Origin: CAYZTD01 sp964638155
GTDB taxonomy: Archaea; Thermoplasmatota; E2; DHVEG-1
DNA: 16,178 nt
Direction of reading: 5' to 3'
Assembly: GCA_964638155.1 (NCBI GenBank)
Contig: CAZWYI010000039.1
Location: 1-16,178 of the forward strand
Shown here: positions 1-8,004 of the stretch, one piece after another
Numbering within the stretch: the first letter of the stretch is position 1
Layout of the letters: each line of letters begins with the position of its first letter
Program-made: the position numbers and the translations under genes
Notes under the pieces: generated by a model
The model's input: only the letters and a program-made list of their open reading frames with translations
Told to the model about the DNA's origin: nothing
Databases searched by the model: none

Positions 1-20
1 AAAAAATACAACCGCTGAAG

Positions 21-43
21 GCACTTAATCTTTATTTAAGTGC
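21..43 (-). terminator. Hairpin overlapping the stop codon of the 36-794 gene
   Basis: A perfect 8-bp inverted repeat, GCACTTAA at 21-28 and TTAAGTGC at 36-43, encloses a 7-nt loop. The TAA stop of the minus-strand gene (36-38) lies in its 5' arm as transcribed. It may be a transcript-end hairpin or terminator; no long T tract follows it within the window, so the role is inferred from position. Confidence 0.4.
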
Positions 44-794
44 GAAACTCAGGTTTATAATATGATGTTCTATTCCAGGTTAAGTTTCCAAGAAAAGAAT
101 TATAAGATGTTTTATTAACAAAATATCTAACTTCGATAAATACTTTTATTGGTAAAAATGTATTTTTCTCTATCCAATACAAAATAGTACAGTCATATTC
201 TTCGTTAAATTTTTTGTCAAAAGAAGAGTTTTTATGTCTATCCGGCAATAGATAATCCATATATGTATCATTTAATTTTTTATTTTCAAATACTGAAGTA
301 ATTTCTAATTTATAGCAGTCAGAACCATTTACTGTTTCATCATTTAAATATTTAGTTTTACCTTCTTCAAAAATGTATCTGACTTTGTCTAAATAAGATA
401 CACCATACCAATTATGGTCGCCTGAGAGAGCTGACCAATAATTATAATCACCCCAACGAAGGTATTGAGTTTCATTACTATGATAAACTGATCTATTATG
501 CCATTCTCCTTTCAATTCTCTATTTGACATGTCTACTCTAAAAGAAGCATTATATTGCATTGAATAATTAGAATACCAGCTGTCATGAAATGGAAATTTC
601 TTAGTGTCATTTTCCATATTTGTTACGATTTCCTTTACTATTCCATCTGCTGAGTATGAGTAATATGTAACATTATCAATCGCTTCTAATACCTCTTTTT
701 TTATATTATGAGCAGGTGGAATACCTTGAAAAATAAAAATAAAAGCTACAATTATAATCATTATTGAAAATATTACTGAGATTATTTTCTTCAT
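36..794 (-). CDS. Membrane-anchored extracellular protein, possibly LolA-like
   Basis: A 252-residue protein. Residues about 4-24 are one hydrophobic segment after MKK, so it is a signal peptide or N-terminal anchor with the rest outside the cell. The ectodomain is rich in Trp, Tyr and Asn, has many N-x-S/T sequons and contains a VNGSDCYKLEI-type strand reminiscent of LolA/LppX-like 'outer membrane lipoprotein-sorting' proteins of archaea, which fold as an open beta-barrel binding hydrophobic ligands. That family link rests on a short motif and is tentative. The start is well supported: GAGGAG (801-806) lies 6 nt upstream of the ATG and a TATA-like box is at 829-838. No neighbour clarifies the function. 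Confidence 0.75.
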   Translation of the reverse strand: MKKIISVIFSIMIIIVAFIFIFQGIPPAHNIKKEVLEAIDNVTYYSYSADGIVKEIVTNMENDTKKFPFHDSWYSNYSMQYNASFRVDMSNRELKGEWHNRSVYHSNETQYLRWGDYNYWSALSGDHNWYGVSYLDKVRYIFEEGKTKYLNDETVNGSDCYKLEITSVFENKKLNDTYMDYLLPDRHKNSSFDKKFNEEYDCTILYWIEKNTFLPIKVFIEVRYFVNKTSYNSFLGNLTWNRTSYYKPEFRT

Positions 795-828
795 CCCATT
801 CTCCTCACATAAATAGATGTAAAAAACA

Positions 829-838
829 TTTATAAAAT
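829..838 (-). promoter_or_regulatory. TATA-like box for the 36-794 gene
   Basis: Read on the minus strand the sequence is ATTTTATAAA. An archaeal start site about 26 nt downstream falls near 807, just ahead of the GAGGAG ribosome binding site at 801-806. The box overlaps the last codons of the doubtful 830-1048 ORF. Confidence 0.4.
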
Positions 839-1048
839 TATGTTTCTAGAAATAGAATTATTTATATCGTTCTTTCTAATGTCAACTAAATAAAAAAGAA
901 GGGCAAGGTCGACAGTATCATACCAGGTATGATATCCAATTCCGGGCGGGCCCATATTCTTTATATTTTGTTCTCGTATCAGTTTATTCAAACTATTAAG
1001 ATTAGTATCTCTACTCAAGACCATAATGTTTTTTACATATCTTTTCAC
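830..1048 (-). CDS. Short doubtful ORF; possible relic of an M28-type peptidase
   Basis: An open frame of 72 codons from a GTG, with an in-frame TAA two codons upstream of it and no convincing ribosome binding site. The segment GIGYHTWYDTVD (residues about 37-48) resembles the block around the last zinc-ligand histidine of M28-family aminopeptidases (pattern YHTxYDT), which would make this the C-terminal remnant of a decayed gene. No other M28 motif can be read upstream, where the sequence becomes the AT-rich promoter region of the 1200-2405 operon. It could equally be a non-coding open frame. If it is not a gene, 795-1199 holds only promoters. Both the coding status and the family are uncertain. 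Confidence 0.25.
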   Translation of the reverse strand: MKRYVKNIMVLSRDTNLNSLNKLIREQNIKNMGPPGIGYHTWYDTVDLALLFYLVDIRKNDINNSISRNIIL

Positions 1049-1138
1049 ATTTTACAAAAAATAATTAAGATTTTCTAAATTATTTAAAAAAGCTTTGTAA
1101 TTTAGACTTTTTAAAGAAATAGTCATTAAATTCCGAAA

Positions 1139-1161
1139 TCTTTATAATATCACTATATAAT
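1139..1161 (+). promoter_or_regulatory. Candidate TATA boxes for the 1200-2405 operon
   Basis: Two TATA-like elements are present: CTTTATAAT at 1139-1147 and CTATATAAT at 1153-1161. The second places a start site near 1183, giving a leader of about 17 nt that carries the strong GGGGAGG at 1188-1194. Confidence 0.45.
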
Positions 1162-1199
1162 TAAACTTCTCAGTAATTTTAATCTGCGGGGAGGAAAAA

Positions 1200-1553
1200 A
1201 TGCCAAGACAGCAGTTTGAATATCAATATTCTCAAGCAAGTATCGAACAATTAGTATCTAATTTTCAGAACTGGGTTGCCCAGCAAGGATATTCCACAGA
1301 ATATGCTTTCCAAAATAACTGGCATGTTGTTAAAGTTGTTAAGGGAAAAGCATTGTGGAAAGGTCATTGTGAAGTATACATTGGTGGTAGCCCAGAGAGA
1401 TTCAACGTAATAATTGATAGCGAAAGTCTAGCAAAAGAAATTATTGGTCCTGGTGGTCTTATCGGTATGGGAATAAGAGGTAAAATCCGTTCACTAGTAA
1501 AAAATATTCCCGATTCAATATCCCATATCAGTGGAGCTCAAAGAATAAGATAG
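1200..1553 (+). CDS. Unrecognised 117-residue protein, first gene of the SHOCT operon
   Basis: I do not recognise the family. The protein is soluble, has no signal peptide, transmembrane segment or cysteine, and looks like a compact alpha/beta domain: a Gln/Tyr-rich N-terminal helix (residues 1-30), then strands around WHVVKVVKGKALWKGHCEVYIGG (about 41-64, one His-Cys pair) and FNVIIDS, a GPGGLIGMGIRGK glycine-rich stretch (about 83-95), and a basic C-terminus. The single Cys lies in that strand pair. The start is firm because GGGGAGG lies 5 nt upstream of the ATG. It is the first gene of a tight operon; its TAG stop shares a base with the GAGGTGA ribosome binding site of the next gene. A cytoplasmic partner of the two membrane SHOCT proteins is an inference from this linkage. 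Confidence 0.8.
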   Translation: MPRQQFEYQYSQASIEQLVSNFQNWVAQQGYSTEYAFQNNWHVVKVVKGKALWKGHCEVYIGGSPERFNVIIDSESLAKEIIGPGGLIGMGIRGKIRSLVKNIPDSISHISGAQRIR

Positions 1554-1565
1554 AGGTGAAAAATT

Positions 1566-2015
1566 ATGAGAAAAGATCTGACAATTTTAGGGATAGTTTT
1601 ATGGCTGGTTTTAGGCACAGTTTTTACAATTATTGGATTAAATTTAATGATCATTGAACTTGCAATAATGGGGTTTATATTAGGTTTTGCAGGATTTATT
1701 ATATTCATAGCCGGTCTAATAATGGGTGAAAAAAATATTGCTCCACCACCACCTGCGTTTAACTCAAGTCCTGGCTTTAACAACCCTATAAATCCAGGAA
1801 GTATGCCTCCTCCATCAACCGCCCCGAGAGGATATCAAACACCAATGAATCAAGGCAACCCTGGTTTTCAAACAAACCAAAATCAAACAACAATGAATCC
1901 TTTTAATAATAAAGAAGAAGACGCCATAGCTCAAATTGAGAGATGGGGGCAATTAAAAGAAAAAGGATTGATCACTGAAGAAGAATTCCAAAGAAAAAAA
2001 AATGAGCTATTATAA
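1566..2015 (+). CDS. Two-TM membrane protein with C-terminal SHOCT domain (copy 1)
   Basis: A 149-residue protein. Residues about 7-28 and 31-52 are two closely spaced hydrophobic helices. They are followed by a Pro/Asn/Gln-rich linker (about 57-115, beginning APPPPAF) and a C-terminal SHOCT helical hairpin at about 119-149, with the family signature LKEKGLITEEEF then KKNELL. SHOCT ('short C-terminal domain') is a small module found at the ends of many prokaryotic membrane proteins, thought to mediate interaction or oligomerisation. GAGGTGA at 1553-1559 is the ribosome binding site. The gene sits 12 nt after the 117-residue protein and 18 nt before a paralogue of the same architecture. The specific function is unknown. 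Confidence 0.85.
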   Translation: MRKDLTILGIVLWLVLGTVFTIIGLNLMIIELAIMGFILGFAGFIIFIAGLIMGEKNIAPPPPAFNSSPGFNNPINPGSMPPPSTAPRGYQTPMNQGNPGFQTNQNQTTMNPFNNKEEDAIAQIERWGQLKEKGLITEEEFQRKKNELL

Positions 2016-2033
2016 TATAAAGTAGGTGATTTA

Positions 2034-2405
2034 ATGAATAAATTAGTTGTAATAATTGGATTAATGATGTGGTTTGGCCTTTCCACTTTTTTCCTAATAA
2101 TTGGCACATTCCAATTTTCTTTAATTATTGGATTTTTTGGATTAATCGTCACACTTGTTGGTTTTATTATGAAAGATACTCAAAAAGAATTACCGCCACC
2201 CCCAACATCACATCAAAATCCTCAAATGTATAATTTCCAACAAAGACCTGCTCAGAATACATCAAATATTAACCCACCTTCTCAAGCTCAGAACTCTTCA
2301 AATGGAGAAGATGTAATCACTCAAATTGAGAAATGGGGCAAACTCAAAGAAAAAGGATTAATCACTGAAGAAGAGTTTCAAAAGAAAAAAAATGAATTAT
2401 TGTAG
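2034..2405 (+). CDS. Two-TM membrane protein with C-terminal SHOCT domain (copy 2)
   Basis: A 123-residue tandem paralogue of the preceding gene, with the same order: two TM helices (about 4-24 and 27-46), PPPP linker start (LPPPPTS, about 53-59), Gln/Asn/Pro-rich linker and SHOCT domain (about 95-123). The SHOCT segments of the two copies differ at only a few of 28 residues, while the TM halves are clearly diverged and the linkers are of different length. Either the SHOCT part is strongly constrained or it has been homogenised by gene conversion. GGTGAT at 2025-2030 serves as ribosome binding site. It is the last gene of the operon; the 144 nt downstream hold only short repeats and the next promoter. 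Confidence 0.85.
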   Translation: MNKLVVIIGLMMWFGLSTFFLIIGTFQFSLIIGFFGLIVTLVGFIMKDTQKELPPPPTSHQNPQMYNFQQRPAQNTSNINPPSQAQNSSNGEDVITQIEKWGKLKEKGLITEEEFQKKKNELL

Positions 2406-2419
2406 TAATTGTTATCTTA

Positions 2420-2455
2420 TTACCTTGTTACCTTAATTTTACTAGTGCAACTAGT
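2420..2455. repeat. Short direct and inverted repeats between operons
   Basis: TTACCTT occurs twice in tandem (2420-2426 and 2428-2434). The palindrome ACTAGT then occurs at 2441-2446 and 2450-2455 around a GCA loop, giving a 6-bp hairpin that AATTT/AAATT could extend with an internal loop. This T-rich stretch may terminate the 1200-2405 operon. Confidence 0.35.
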
Positions 2456-2511
2456 CTGTTAAATTGAATTCTTACGGGCATGCTAATATTAATAGGAATC
2501 TTTTTTAATAC

Positions 2512-2538
2512 GAAAATATATATGTAATTGCACGTGCA
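2512..2538 (+). promoter_or_regulatory. TATA box and palindromic operator-like site before the beta-helix gene
   Basis: An AAAATATATATG TATA-like stretch at about 2513-2524 is followed by the perfect 10-bp palindrome TGCACGTGCA at 2529-2538. The ATG is at 2550, so initiation is expected near 2545 and the palindrome would lie between TATA box and start site, where binding of a dimeric regulator would block the polymerase. The regulator is unknown. Confidence 0.4.
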
Positions 2539-2549
2539 GGTAGGATGGG

Positions 2550-5500
2550 ATGATTAACAGAAAAATAGCTATTCTAATGGCCTTAGTTCTTTGTTTAACT
2601 TATACTAATTTTGTAGGATATAATAAAGAATGCAAAGCATCTATTCTACCAAAATTTTATGTGGATGACGACTACGATGACTCAACACCAGGATGGAACG
2701 TTGATCATTTCAGTACAATACAAGAGGCAATAGATGCCTCTAATTATGGTGATAGAATTGTTGTATACGAGGGAAGTTACAATGAAAATATTTTAATAGA
2801 TCACAAAATTGATTTATTTGGTGAAGATAAAGAGATTACCATCATCGAGGGTTTAAACAGCGGCCATACAATAAATATTTCTGCATCAGGTGTAAATATA
2901 AGTCATTTTACCATAAAGGAAAGCGGCACAAGTAATGATGAATCGAATATATATTCTAATGCTGGTAATCTAATTATAACAGATAATGTAATAAAAAGTG
3001 GCGGAAACGGCGTATACTTAGCTAATTGTAATAACAACATAATATATGATAACGAAATAGAAAGTAATGTTTTGGACGGGATACATCTTCTAAATTCAGA
3101 TAGCAACGAAATAACATACAATAAAATAACAAATAATGATAACGGCTTATTTTTGTATGATTCATCAGATAATGAGATATCACATACTTCACAAATTAAA
3201 AACAATGATATAAATGGAATATTTTTAAATGAGACATCAAACAGCAATCAAATTCTCTATAACAATATATCATCCAATACACATAATGGAATTTTTTTAA
3301 ATGATCACTGCGAGGGTAATGAAATCGAAAATAATGACATTTACAGCAATACAAAAAGCGGAATTAGACTTGAAAACTCAAGTAGCAACACTATGGAAAA
3401 TAATAATGTAAATAGCAACACAGACTATGGAATAATGATAGTTGGATCGTCAAACATAGTAAACTTGTGCACAATAAAAAACAATAACAAGCATGGAATA
3501 TTTTTATTTGCTGATGATCACAACACAATTAAACAAAATATGATAAATAGCAACACAAAAGCTGGCATACATCTTTCAAACTCTTCAAACGATACAATTC
3601 ATACAAACAAAATCAAAAATAACAATTTATATGGCACATATATTGATTATTTTTCTAGAAACAATCTGTTATATAACAATCTTTTTTATTCTAATAACAT
3701 AAACGCGATAGATAAAAGTATAAATAAAAATAAATGGAATACTTCAAAAAGAACTGGTTCAAATATAGCCGGTGGAAGCTATATTTGTGGTAATTTCTGG
3801 AGTGATTATAGTGAAGATATCTCAGATAGCAATAACGACGATATTGCAGATGACTCATATACTGTGAATGGACCAAATATAGATTATGGGCCACTAATAG
3901 ACGGCGAGAACCCAGTTCTTGGACCACCGACGATTTCAGAATCAGAGCAGACAATTGGCTCAAATACAAGGTTATCTGTAGATATAACAGATAATATAGA
4001 AGTAAGCAAAGTATATCTTGTTCTTACAAAACCAAATGGAGCAATAGAAAACAGCTCAATAAAACAAAATAAAACAGGTAATATCTATTATTGTGAAAAA
4101 GCATTTTCACCGGTTGGAAATTTTAGTTTTTATATTCTAGCAAAGGACTCGATTAACTGGGAAAGATCAGTTACCAAAACGTTTGAAATAACTGAAGGAA
4201 CTGCCCCCCAGGTAACCGATAATTCACCAAGTTCTGGTGAAGCAGGATTTGGATTTTTATTTAACGCAACTGTAACAGATGATACAGATTCAGCTGATAA
4301 TATATATGTTGAAGTAGTATGGTCTCATGGTGAAAAAAGCGGTACATTAGAACTAGACCATAAAAACAATAATTATTTCCAAGTAGGAGTAAGTTTAGAT
4401 GATACTACTGGCAAGCTTACTTATTATTTTGTAACAAATGATACATGGGGTAACACGAAAACAACTGATTCAACTAGTATTGATATAATAGATGAAACAA
4501 AACCAGTTATAACAATAAACAGCCATGAATATGAATCTGATGGATTTATTCATACCTATGAAATTAGTACCACTATTACAGATAACGCTAAAGTTTCAAG
4601 TTCTCATATCGAGTACTGGATAAATAATGGAACACATAATAAAGCTTTAATGGATAAAAATGGAAATAACTATGAAAAAACGATATATTTAGAAAAAGAA
4701 AATGACAAAGTATTTTGTATAATTAATGCAACCGATCCATCAGGAAATGAAGTAGATACCAAAAATCCATATGCATACAGTGGAGGAAGTTACACTGGAG
4801 TTATTTCTAACCCTGTGACATTTAATGCATCAAATAGCTTTGATTTAGATGGAGAAATTGTTAGTTATAACTGGGATTTTGGAGATGGCTCAACTGGTTC
4901 TGGTAAAATTACTGAGCATACCTATTATACAAATGGAGAATATGATGTAACTTTAACTGTAACTGACAATGAAGATTTAAAAGAGGTAGATACTACAACT
5001 TCAACAATAGTAAAAGCAGATAAGACAAAACCAAGTAGCACGTTGTTAAATAATATTGAAGAAGAATATGGTGTTGAATTTACAGAATATTTTTATTGTT
5101 ATGATATTGATGGGGATGATAAAGAAGATAATTTTTATGATCCTAATGGTGTTCTTGAAACAGTTCATAGTAATTCAATAGATATTGATAATGCTACTTG
5201 TTTTATTTTGAAACCAAAATCAACCAACAATATGTTTTTATGGAATGTAGATGAGGACAGCATTATTACTGTAAATACAGATATTACAATAACTAACACA
5301 TTTGAACAAAATACAGAAAATAAAGTCTATGTAAATTTAACTATAGAAAAAGAAGAGGGCTGGATATATTTTGAAACTGAGGATAAATATCCTAATTCAG
5401 CTATAGATGTATATTCAGAGAATTCAATTATTCCTTCGGATAGATTTTGGCGGGAAAATAATAAAATATATGTTTTAGACGATCCACCTATTAATTACTC

Positions 5501-6221
5501 GTTTGTTTATGATAAAAAAGATGTTTCAGGATCTTTACAATGGATTAGTTTTAATCCACCACATGAAAGTAACATAAGTATCAGCAATCCAACTATAGAA
5601 ATCACATACAATGTACCCGTTACAATTACAAAGGCAGAGTTTTATGATTACAGTACTGAAACTACAAAAGATATAATAAATGATTTAGAAACAAATGATA
5701 ACAAGGTATATACCTATACCCCTCAAGATATCAGTAAAGGTCAATACGATATATTAATTCATGCAGAGGATAGTAAAGGAACTGTATGGAAAAACTGGTC
5801 TTTATACAATTATGTATTACCTTCTACTGAAGAACAAGAATCAAAATTTAATATATTTACATTCTTACCCTTTATTGGAATAATTGCAGGTGCAGCTGTC
5901 GCTTTATATCTATTAATGCGCTTTAAAAACATAGCATTTGAAAGCTTTATTTATATAAAGGATAAAAAAATAATACCTTTTTTCAAACCATTGGTATTTG
6001 GACCATTAAGATTAAACATAGATGAAAAAAACATACAAAAAGCAGAGTTTTATGTAAACGGACAATTAAGAAATACAATTAACGAGCCGCCATACATCTG
6101 GAATTTTGATGAAAAAGGCATTATGAAACCAACTATTGAAGCAAAAGTATATGATAACAAAGGGAACACAAGCAGTACCGGTGAAATGACATTTTATGTA
6201 TTCAACAGATTTATCAGATAA
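2550..6221 (+). CDS. Giant exported beta-helix / Ig-like / PKD surface protein
   Basis: A 1223-residue protein. Residues 1-30 are a signal peptide ending in KECKA. Residues about 33-400 are a right-handed parallel beta-helix of the NosD/PbH1 type: many coils of roughly 22-24 residues with NxI...NxxxGI/FL patterns, capped by a GNFWSDY...D element (about 414-452) usual in archaeal NosD-like proteins. Then come three Ig-like segments (about 455-740), a PKD domain (about 741-822, YNWDFGDGS core) and an uncharacterised region (about 828-1090). One TM helix is at about 1102-1123, followed by about 100 residues that look like another Ig-like domain (KAEFYVNGQL, YDNKGNTSS). Beta-helix folds bind or cleave polysaccharide; no catalytic residues could be assigned, so adhesion is equally possible. 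It heads a run of closely spaced genes but probably acts independently of them. Confidence 0.9.
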   Translation: MINRKIAILMALVLCLTYTNFVGYNKECKASILPKFYVDDDYDDSTPGWNVDHFSTIQEAIDASNYGDRIVVYEGSYNENILIDHKIDLFGEDKEITIIEGLNSGHTINISASGVNISHFTIKESGTSNDESNIYSNAGNLIITDNVIKSGGNGVYLANCNNNIIYDNEIESNVLDGIHLLNSDSNEITYNKITNNDNGLFLYDSSDNEISHTSQIKNNDINGIFLNETSNSNQILYNNISSNTHNGIFLNDHCEGNEIENNDIYSNTKSGIRLENSSSNTMENNNVNSNTDYGIMIVGSSNIVNLCTIKNNNKHGIFLFADDHNTIKQNMINSNTKAGIHLSNSSNDTIHTNKIKNNNLYGTYIDYFSRNNLLYNNLFYSNNINAIDKSINKNKWNTSKRTGSNIAGGSYICGNFWSDYSEDISDSNNDDIADDSYTVNGPNIDYGPLIDGENPVLGPPTISESEQTIGSNTRLSVDITDNIEVSKVYLVLTKPNGAIENSSIKQNKTGNIYYCEKAFSPVGNFSFYILAKDSINWERSVTKTFEITEGTAPQVTDNSPSSGEAGFGFLFNATVTDDTDSADNIYVEVVWSHGEKSGTLELDHKNNNYFQVGVSLDDTTGKLTYYFVTNDTWGNTKTTDSTSIDIIDETKPVITINSHEYESDGFIHTYEISTTITDNAKVSSSHIEYWINNGTHNKALMDKNGNNYEKTIYLEKENDKVFCIINATDPSGNEVDTKNPYAYSGGSYTGVISNPVTFNASNSFDLDGEIVSYNWDFGDGSTGSGKITEHTYYTNGEYDVTLTVTDNEDLKEVDTTTSTIVKADKTKPSSTLLNNIEEEYGVEFTEYFYCYDIDGDDKEDNFYDPNGVLETVHSNSIDIDNATCFILKPKSTNNMFLWNVDEDSIITVNTDITITNTFEQNTENKVYVNLTIEKEEGWIYFETEDKYPNSAIDVYSENSIIPSDRFWRENNKIYVLDDPPINYSFVYDKKDVSGSLQWISFNPPHESNISISNPTIEITYNVPVTITKAEFYDYSTETTKDIINDLETNDNKVYTYTPQDISKGQYDILIHAEDSKGTVWKNWSLYNYVLPSTEEQESKFNIFTFLPFIGIIAGAAVALYLLMRFKNIAFESFIYIKDKKIIPFFKPLVFGPLRLNIDEKNIQKAEFYVNGQLRNTINEPPYIWNFDEKGIMKPTIEAKVYDNKGNTSSTGEMTFYVFNRFIR

Positions 6222-6261
6222 TAACAAGTTTTATCTAAAACATTTTTTATTTTGGAAAAAT

Positions 6262-6909
6262 ATGAACATAAAAACAATTTATGGTATAAACTATGATTCA
6301 AATATTTATGTAATAGATGGAGAAAAACCAACAATAATTGATTGTGGAACAGGCATGCATCATAATAGAGTAATAGATGAAATCAAAGATTTTATAGAGT
6401 TAGAAAGAATCAGTCAAATTATTCTCACTCATGAACATTTTGATCATACCGGCGGTGCAAAAAAAATAAAAGAAGAACTTAGGGAAAATACAAAAGTTAT
6501 TTCCCACAGGATTGCTTCTGAAAAAATTGAGAAAGGAGAAAGCGATTTTGCAAGAATGCTTGGTTCAAAAATGGAAAAAACACAAGTTGATATAAAGTTA
6601 GATGATAAAGATAAAACAAAAATTGGGAACAAAGAATGGCTTGTTATATATACCCCCGGGCATACACCTGGAAGTATCTGTTTATATGAAAAAGATAGTA
6701 AATCTTTAATTTCTGGTGATACAATTTTTTCTTTTGGATCATTTGGTAGATATGATTTTCCAGGTGGAAATCTAATAGACTTAAAAAAATCCATAGAAAA
6801 AATATCAAAAATAGATATAGAAAATCTTTATCCAGGTCATGAAAGAATAGTTGAAAATGATGCAAATAAACATATACAAAAAAGCTTACAAAATATTAGT
6901 TGCATTTGA
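6262..6909 (+). CDS. MBL-fold metallohydrolase, glyoxalase II-like
   Basis: A 215-residue single-domain metallo-beta-lactamase-fold hydrolase. The metal site is complete: HEHFDH (H57, H59, D61, H62), GHTPGS (H134), SGDTIF (D153) and YPGHE (H193), so a dinuclear zinc or iron centre is expected. GRYDFPGG near 163-170 is typical of the glyoxalase II/YcbL-like branch, which hydrolyses thioesters such as S-lactoylglutathione analogues, but substrates vary and none is visible here. The frame is open back to an ATG at 6196 inside the preceding gene. I chose the ATG at 6262 because MNIKTIYGINYDSNIYVI is the usual family N-terminus, and the upstream extension would overlap the beta-helix gene. The ribosome binding site is weak (GGA). 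The next gene follows after 5 nt. Confidence 0.85.
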   Translation: MNIKTIYGINYDSNIYVIDGEKPTIIDCGTGMHHNRVIDEIKDFIELERISQIILTHEHFDHTGGAKKIKEELRENTKVISHRIASEKIEKGESDFARMLGSKMEKTQVDIKLDDKDKTKIGNKEWLVIYTPGHTPGSICLYEKDSKSLISGDTIFSFGSFGRYDFPGGNLIDLKKSIEKISKIDIENLYPGHERIVENDANKHIQKSLQNISCI

Positions 6910-6914
6910 ATAGT

Positions 6915-7157
6915 ATGAAAAATCCTAGAACTATTTTAAATAAAATAAAATGGAAAGAAGATTTAGAATTTAAAAAAGCAGAAATATGGTATCTGCATCG
7001 GGGAGCACCAGATGATACAAAGATAATTACTGGAAAAGATATCAAAAATATAGGAAGATCATTTATTGAAACAGAAAAAGCTATGATACCTTTTCATAGA
7101 ATCTTTAAAATTAAACATAAGAACAAAACAATATTTAAAAGAAAAAAAGAGAGATAA
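6915..7157 (+). CDS. MJ1316/UPF0248 (DUF504) RNA cyclic-group end recognition protein
   Basis: An 80-residue protein matching the archaeal UPF0248 family across its length: N-terminal RTILNKIKW, WYLHRGAPDD (about 25-34), the GRSFIE element, IPFHRI (about 58-63) and a basic C-terminus. The family is named the MJ1316 RNA cyclic-group end recognition domain, from computational analysis linking it to binding of 2',3'-cyclic phosphate RNA ends in RNA repair and processing; direct biochemistry is limited. TTG codons at 6900 and 6906 would extend it, but the ATG at 6915 gives the normal family N-terminus. It sits between two MBL-fold genes, with 5-nt gaps on both sides, so the three are probably co-transcribed and may act on a common RNA. 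Confidence 0.85.
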   Translation: MKNPRTILNKIKWKEDLEFKKAEIWYLHRGAPDDTKIITGKDIKNIGRSFIETEKAMIPFHRIFKIKHKNKTIFKRKKER

Positions 7158-7162
7158 AAATT

Positions 7163-8002
7163 ATGAAAATAATCCCTATTGCATCTGATTCACTTGGCGT
7201 TAGATCAATGGCAACATATGTTGAGACAAAAGATTGTAAAATATTAATAGATCCATCAGCAGCTCTTGGGCCAAAAAGATATGGATTACCACCACATAAA
7301 AAAGAACAAGAAGCTCTTTTTAAAGCAAAAGAAAAAATATCAGAAATAGCAAAAAACTGTGATATACTTACAATATCACATTATCACTATGATCATTTTG
7401 ATCCAAACGAAGTTTTTTATAAAAATAAAAAAGTTTTTGCAAAAGATATAAAAGAAAATATTAACAAATCACAGAAAAAAAGAGGGGATGATTTTAAAAA
7501 AGAAGTTGAGGGTATTTGTGAATTAACCTTTTCAGATAACACTAAACATAAGATAGGAAATACAGAACTTATTTTTTCAAAACCATTTTTTCATGGTCCT
7601 AAAAACGTTAGACTTGGATATGTTATAATGATAACAGTAAAGGATAAAGATAAAACAATAATTCATGCATCAGATGTGCAGGGACCAATAACAGAAGATG
7701 CTAAAGAATATATTATAAAACAAAAACCAGATCTTTTAATAATGGATGGACCACCTACAAATTTTTTAGGCTGGAGGCTAAGTAAAAACGATCTGGAGAA
7801 AGCAAACAAAAATTTCAAAGAAATTATGAATGAATTAAACTGTGAAATAATACTTGATCATCATCTTTTAAGAGATTTAAAATACAAGGAAAGGTTCCCA
7901 GCGGCATATAAAAATAATAAAAAAGTAAAAACTTTCGCAGAGTATTTAGGTAAAGAAAACAATACCCTCGAGGCACATAGAAAAAAACTATGGGGTAAAT
8001 AA
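7163..8002 (+). CDS. UPF0282 family MBL-fold protein (COG2248)
   Basis: A 279-residue protein, full length for the archaeal UPF0282 family of predicted metallo-beta-lactamase-superfamily hydrolases. The N-terminus (MKIIPIASDSLGVRSMATYV, and GPKRYGLPPH at 36-45) is diagnostic. The metal-binding motif SHYHYDH is present (H73, H75, D77, H78), with FFHGP (H144), ASDVQGP (D171), MDGPPT (194-199) and a C-terminal DHHLLRD (D232, H233, H234). The family is nearly confined to archaea and has no established substrate. Translational coupling is likely: it begins 5 nt after the MJ1316 gene and is followed after 2 nt by the coiled-coil gene. Confidence 0.9.
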   Translation: MKIIPIASDSLGVRSMATYVETKDCKILIDPSAALGPKRYGLPPHKKEQEALFKAKEKISEIAKNCDILTISHYHYDHFDPNEVFYKNKKVFAKDIKENINKSQKKRGDDFKKEVEGICELTFSDNTKHKIGNTELIFSKPFFHGPKNVRLGYVIMITVKDKDKTIIHASDVQGPITEDAKEYIIKQKPDLLIMDGPPTNFLGWRLSKNDLEKANKNFKEIMNELNCEIILDHHLLRDLKYKERFPAAYKNNKKVKTFAEYLGKENNTLEAHRKKLWGK

Positions 8003-8004
8003 AA

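Noticed and set aside
3000..3700. Recurrent AATAGCAACAC-like motifs suggesting a repeat array or CRISPR
   Set aside because: They are in frame, vary in sequence and spacing, and encode the Asn-rich coils of the beta-helix; there are no conserved repeats with unique spacers.
6196..6261. Upstream extension of the first MBL hydrolase
   Set aside because: It overlaps the end of the beta-helix gene and precedes the normal family N-terminus; no ribosome binding site supports it.
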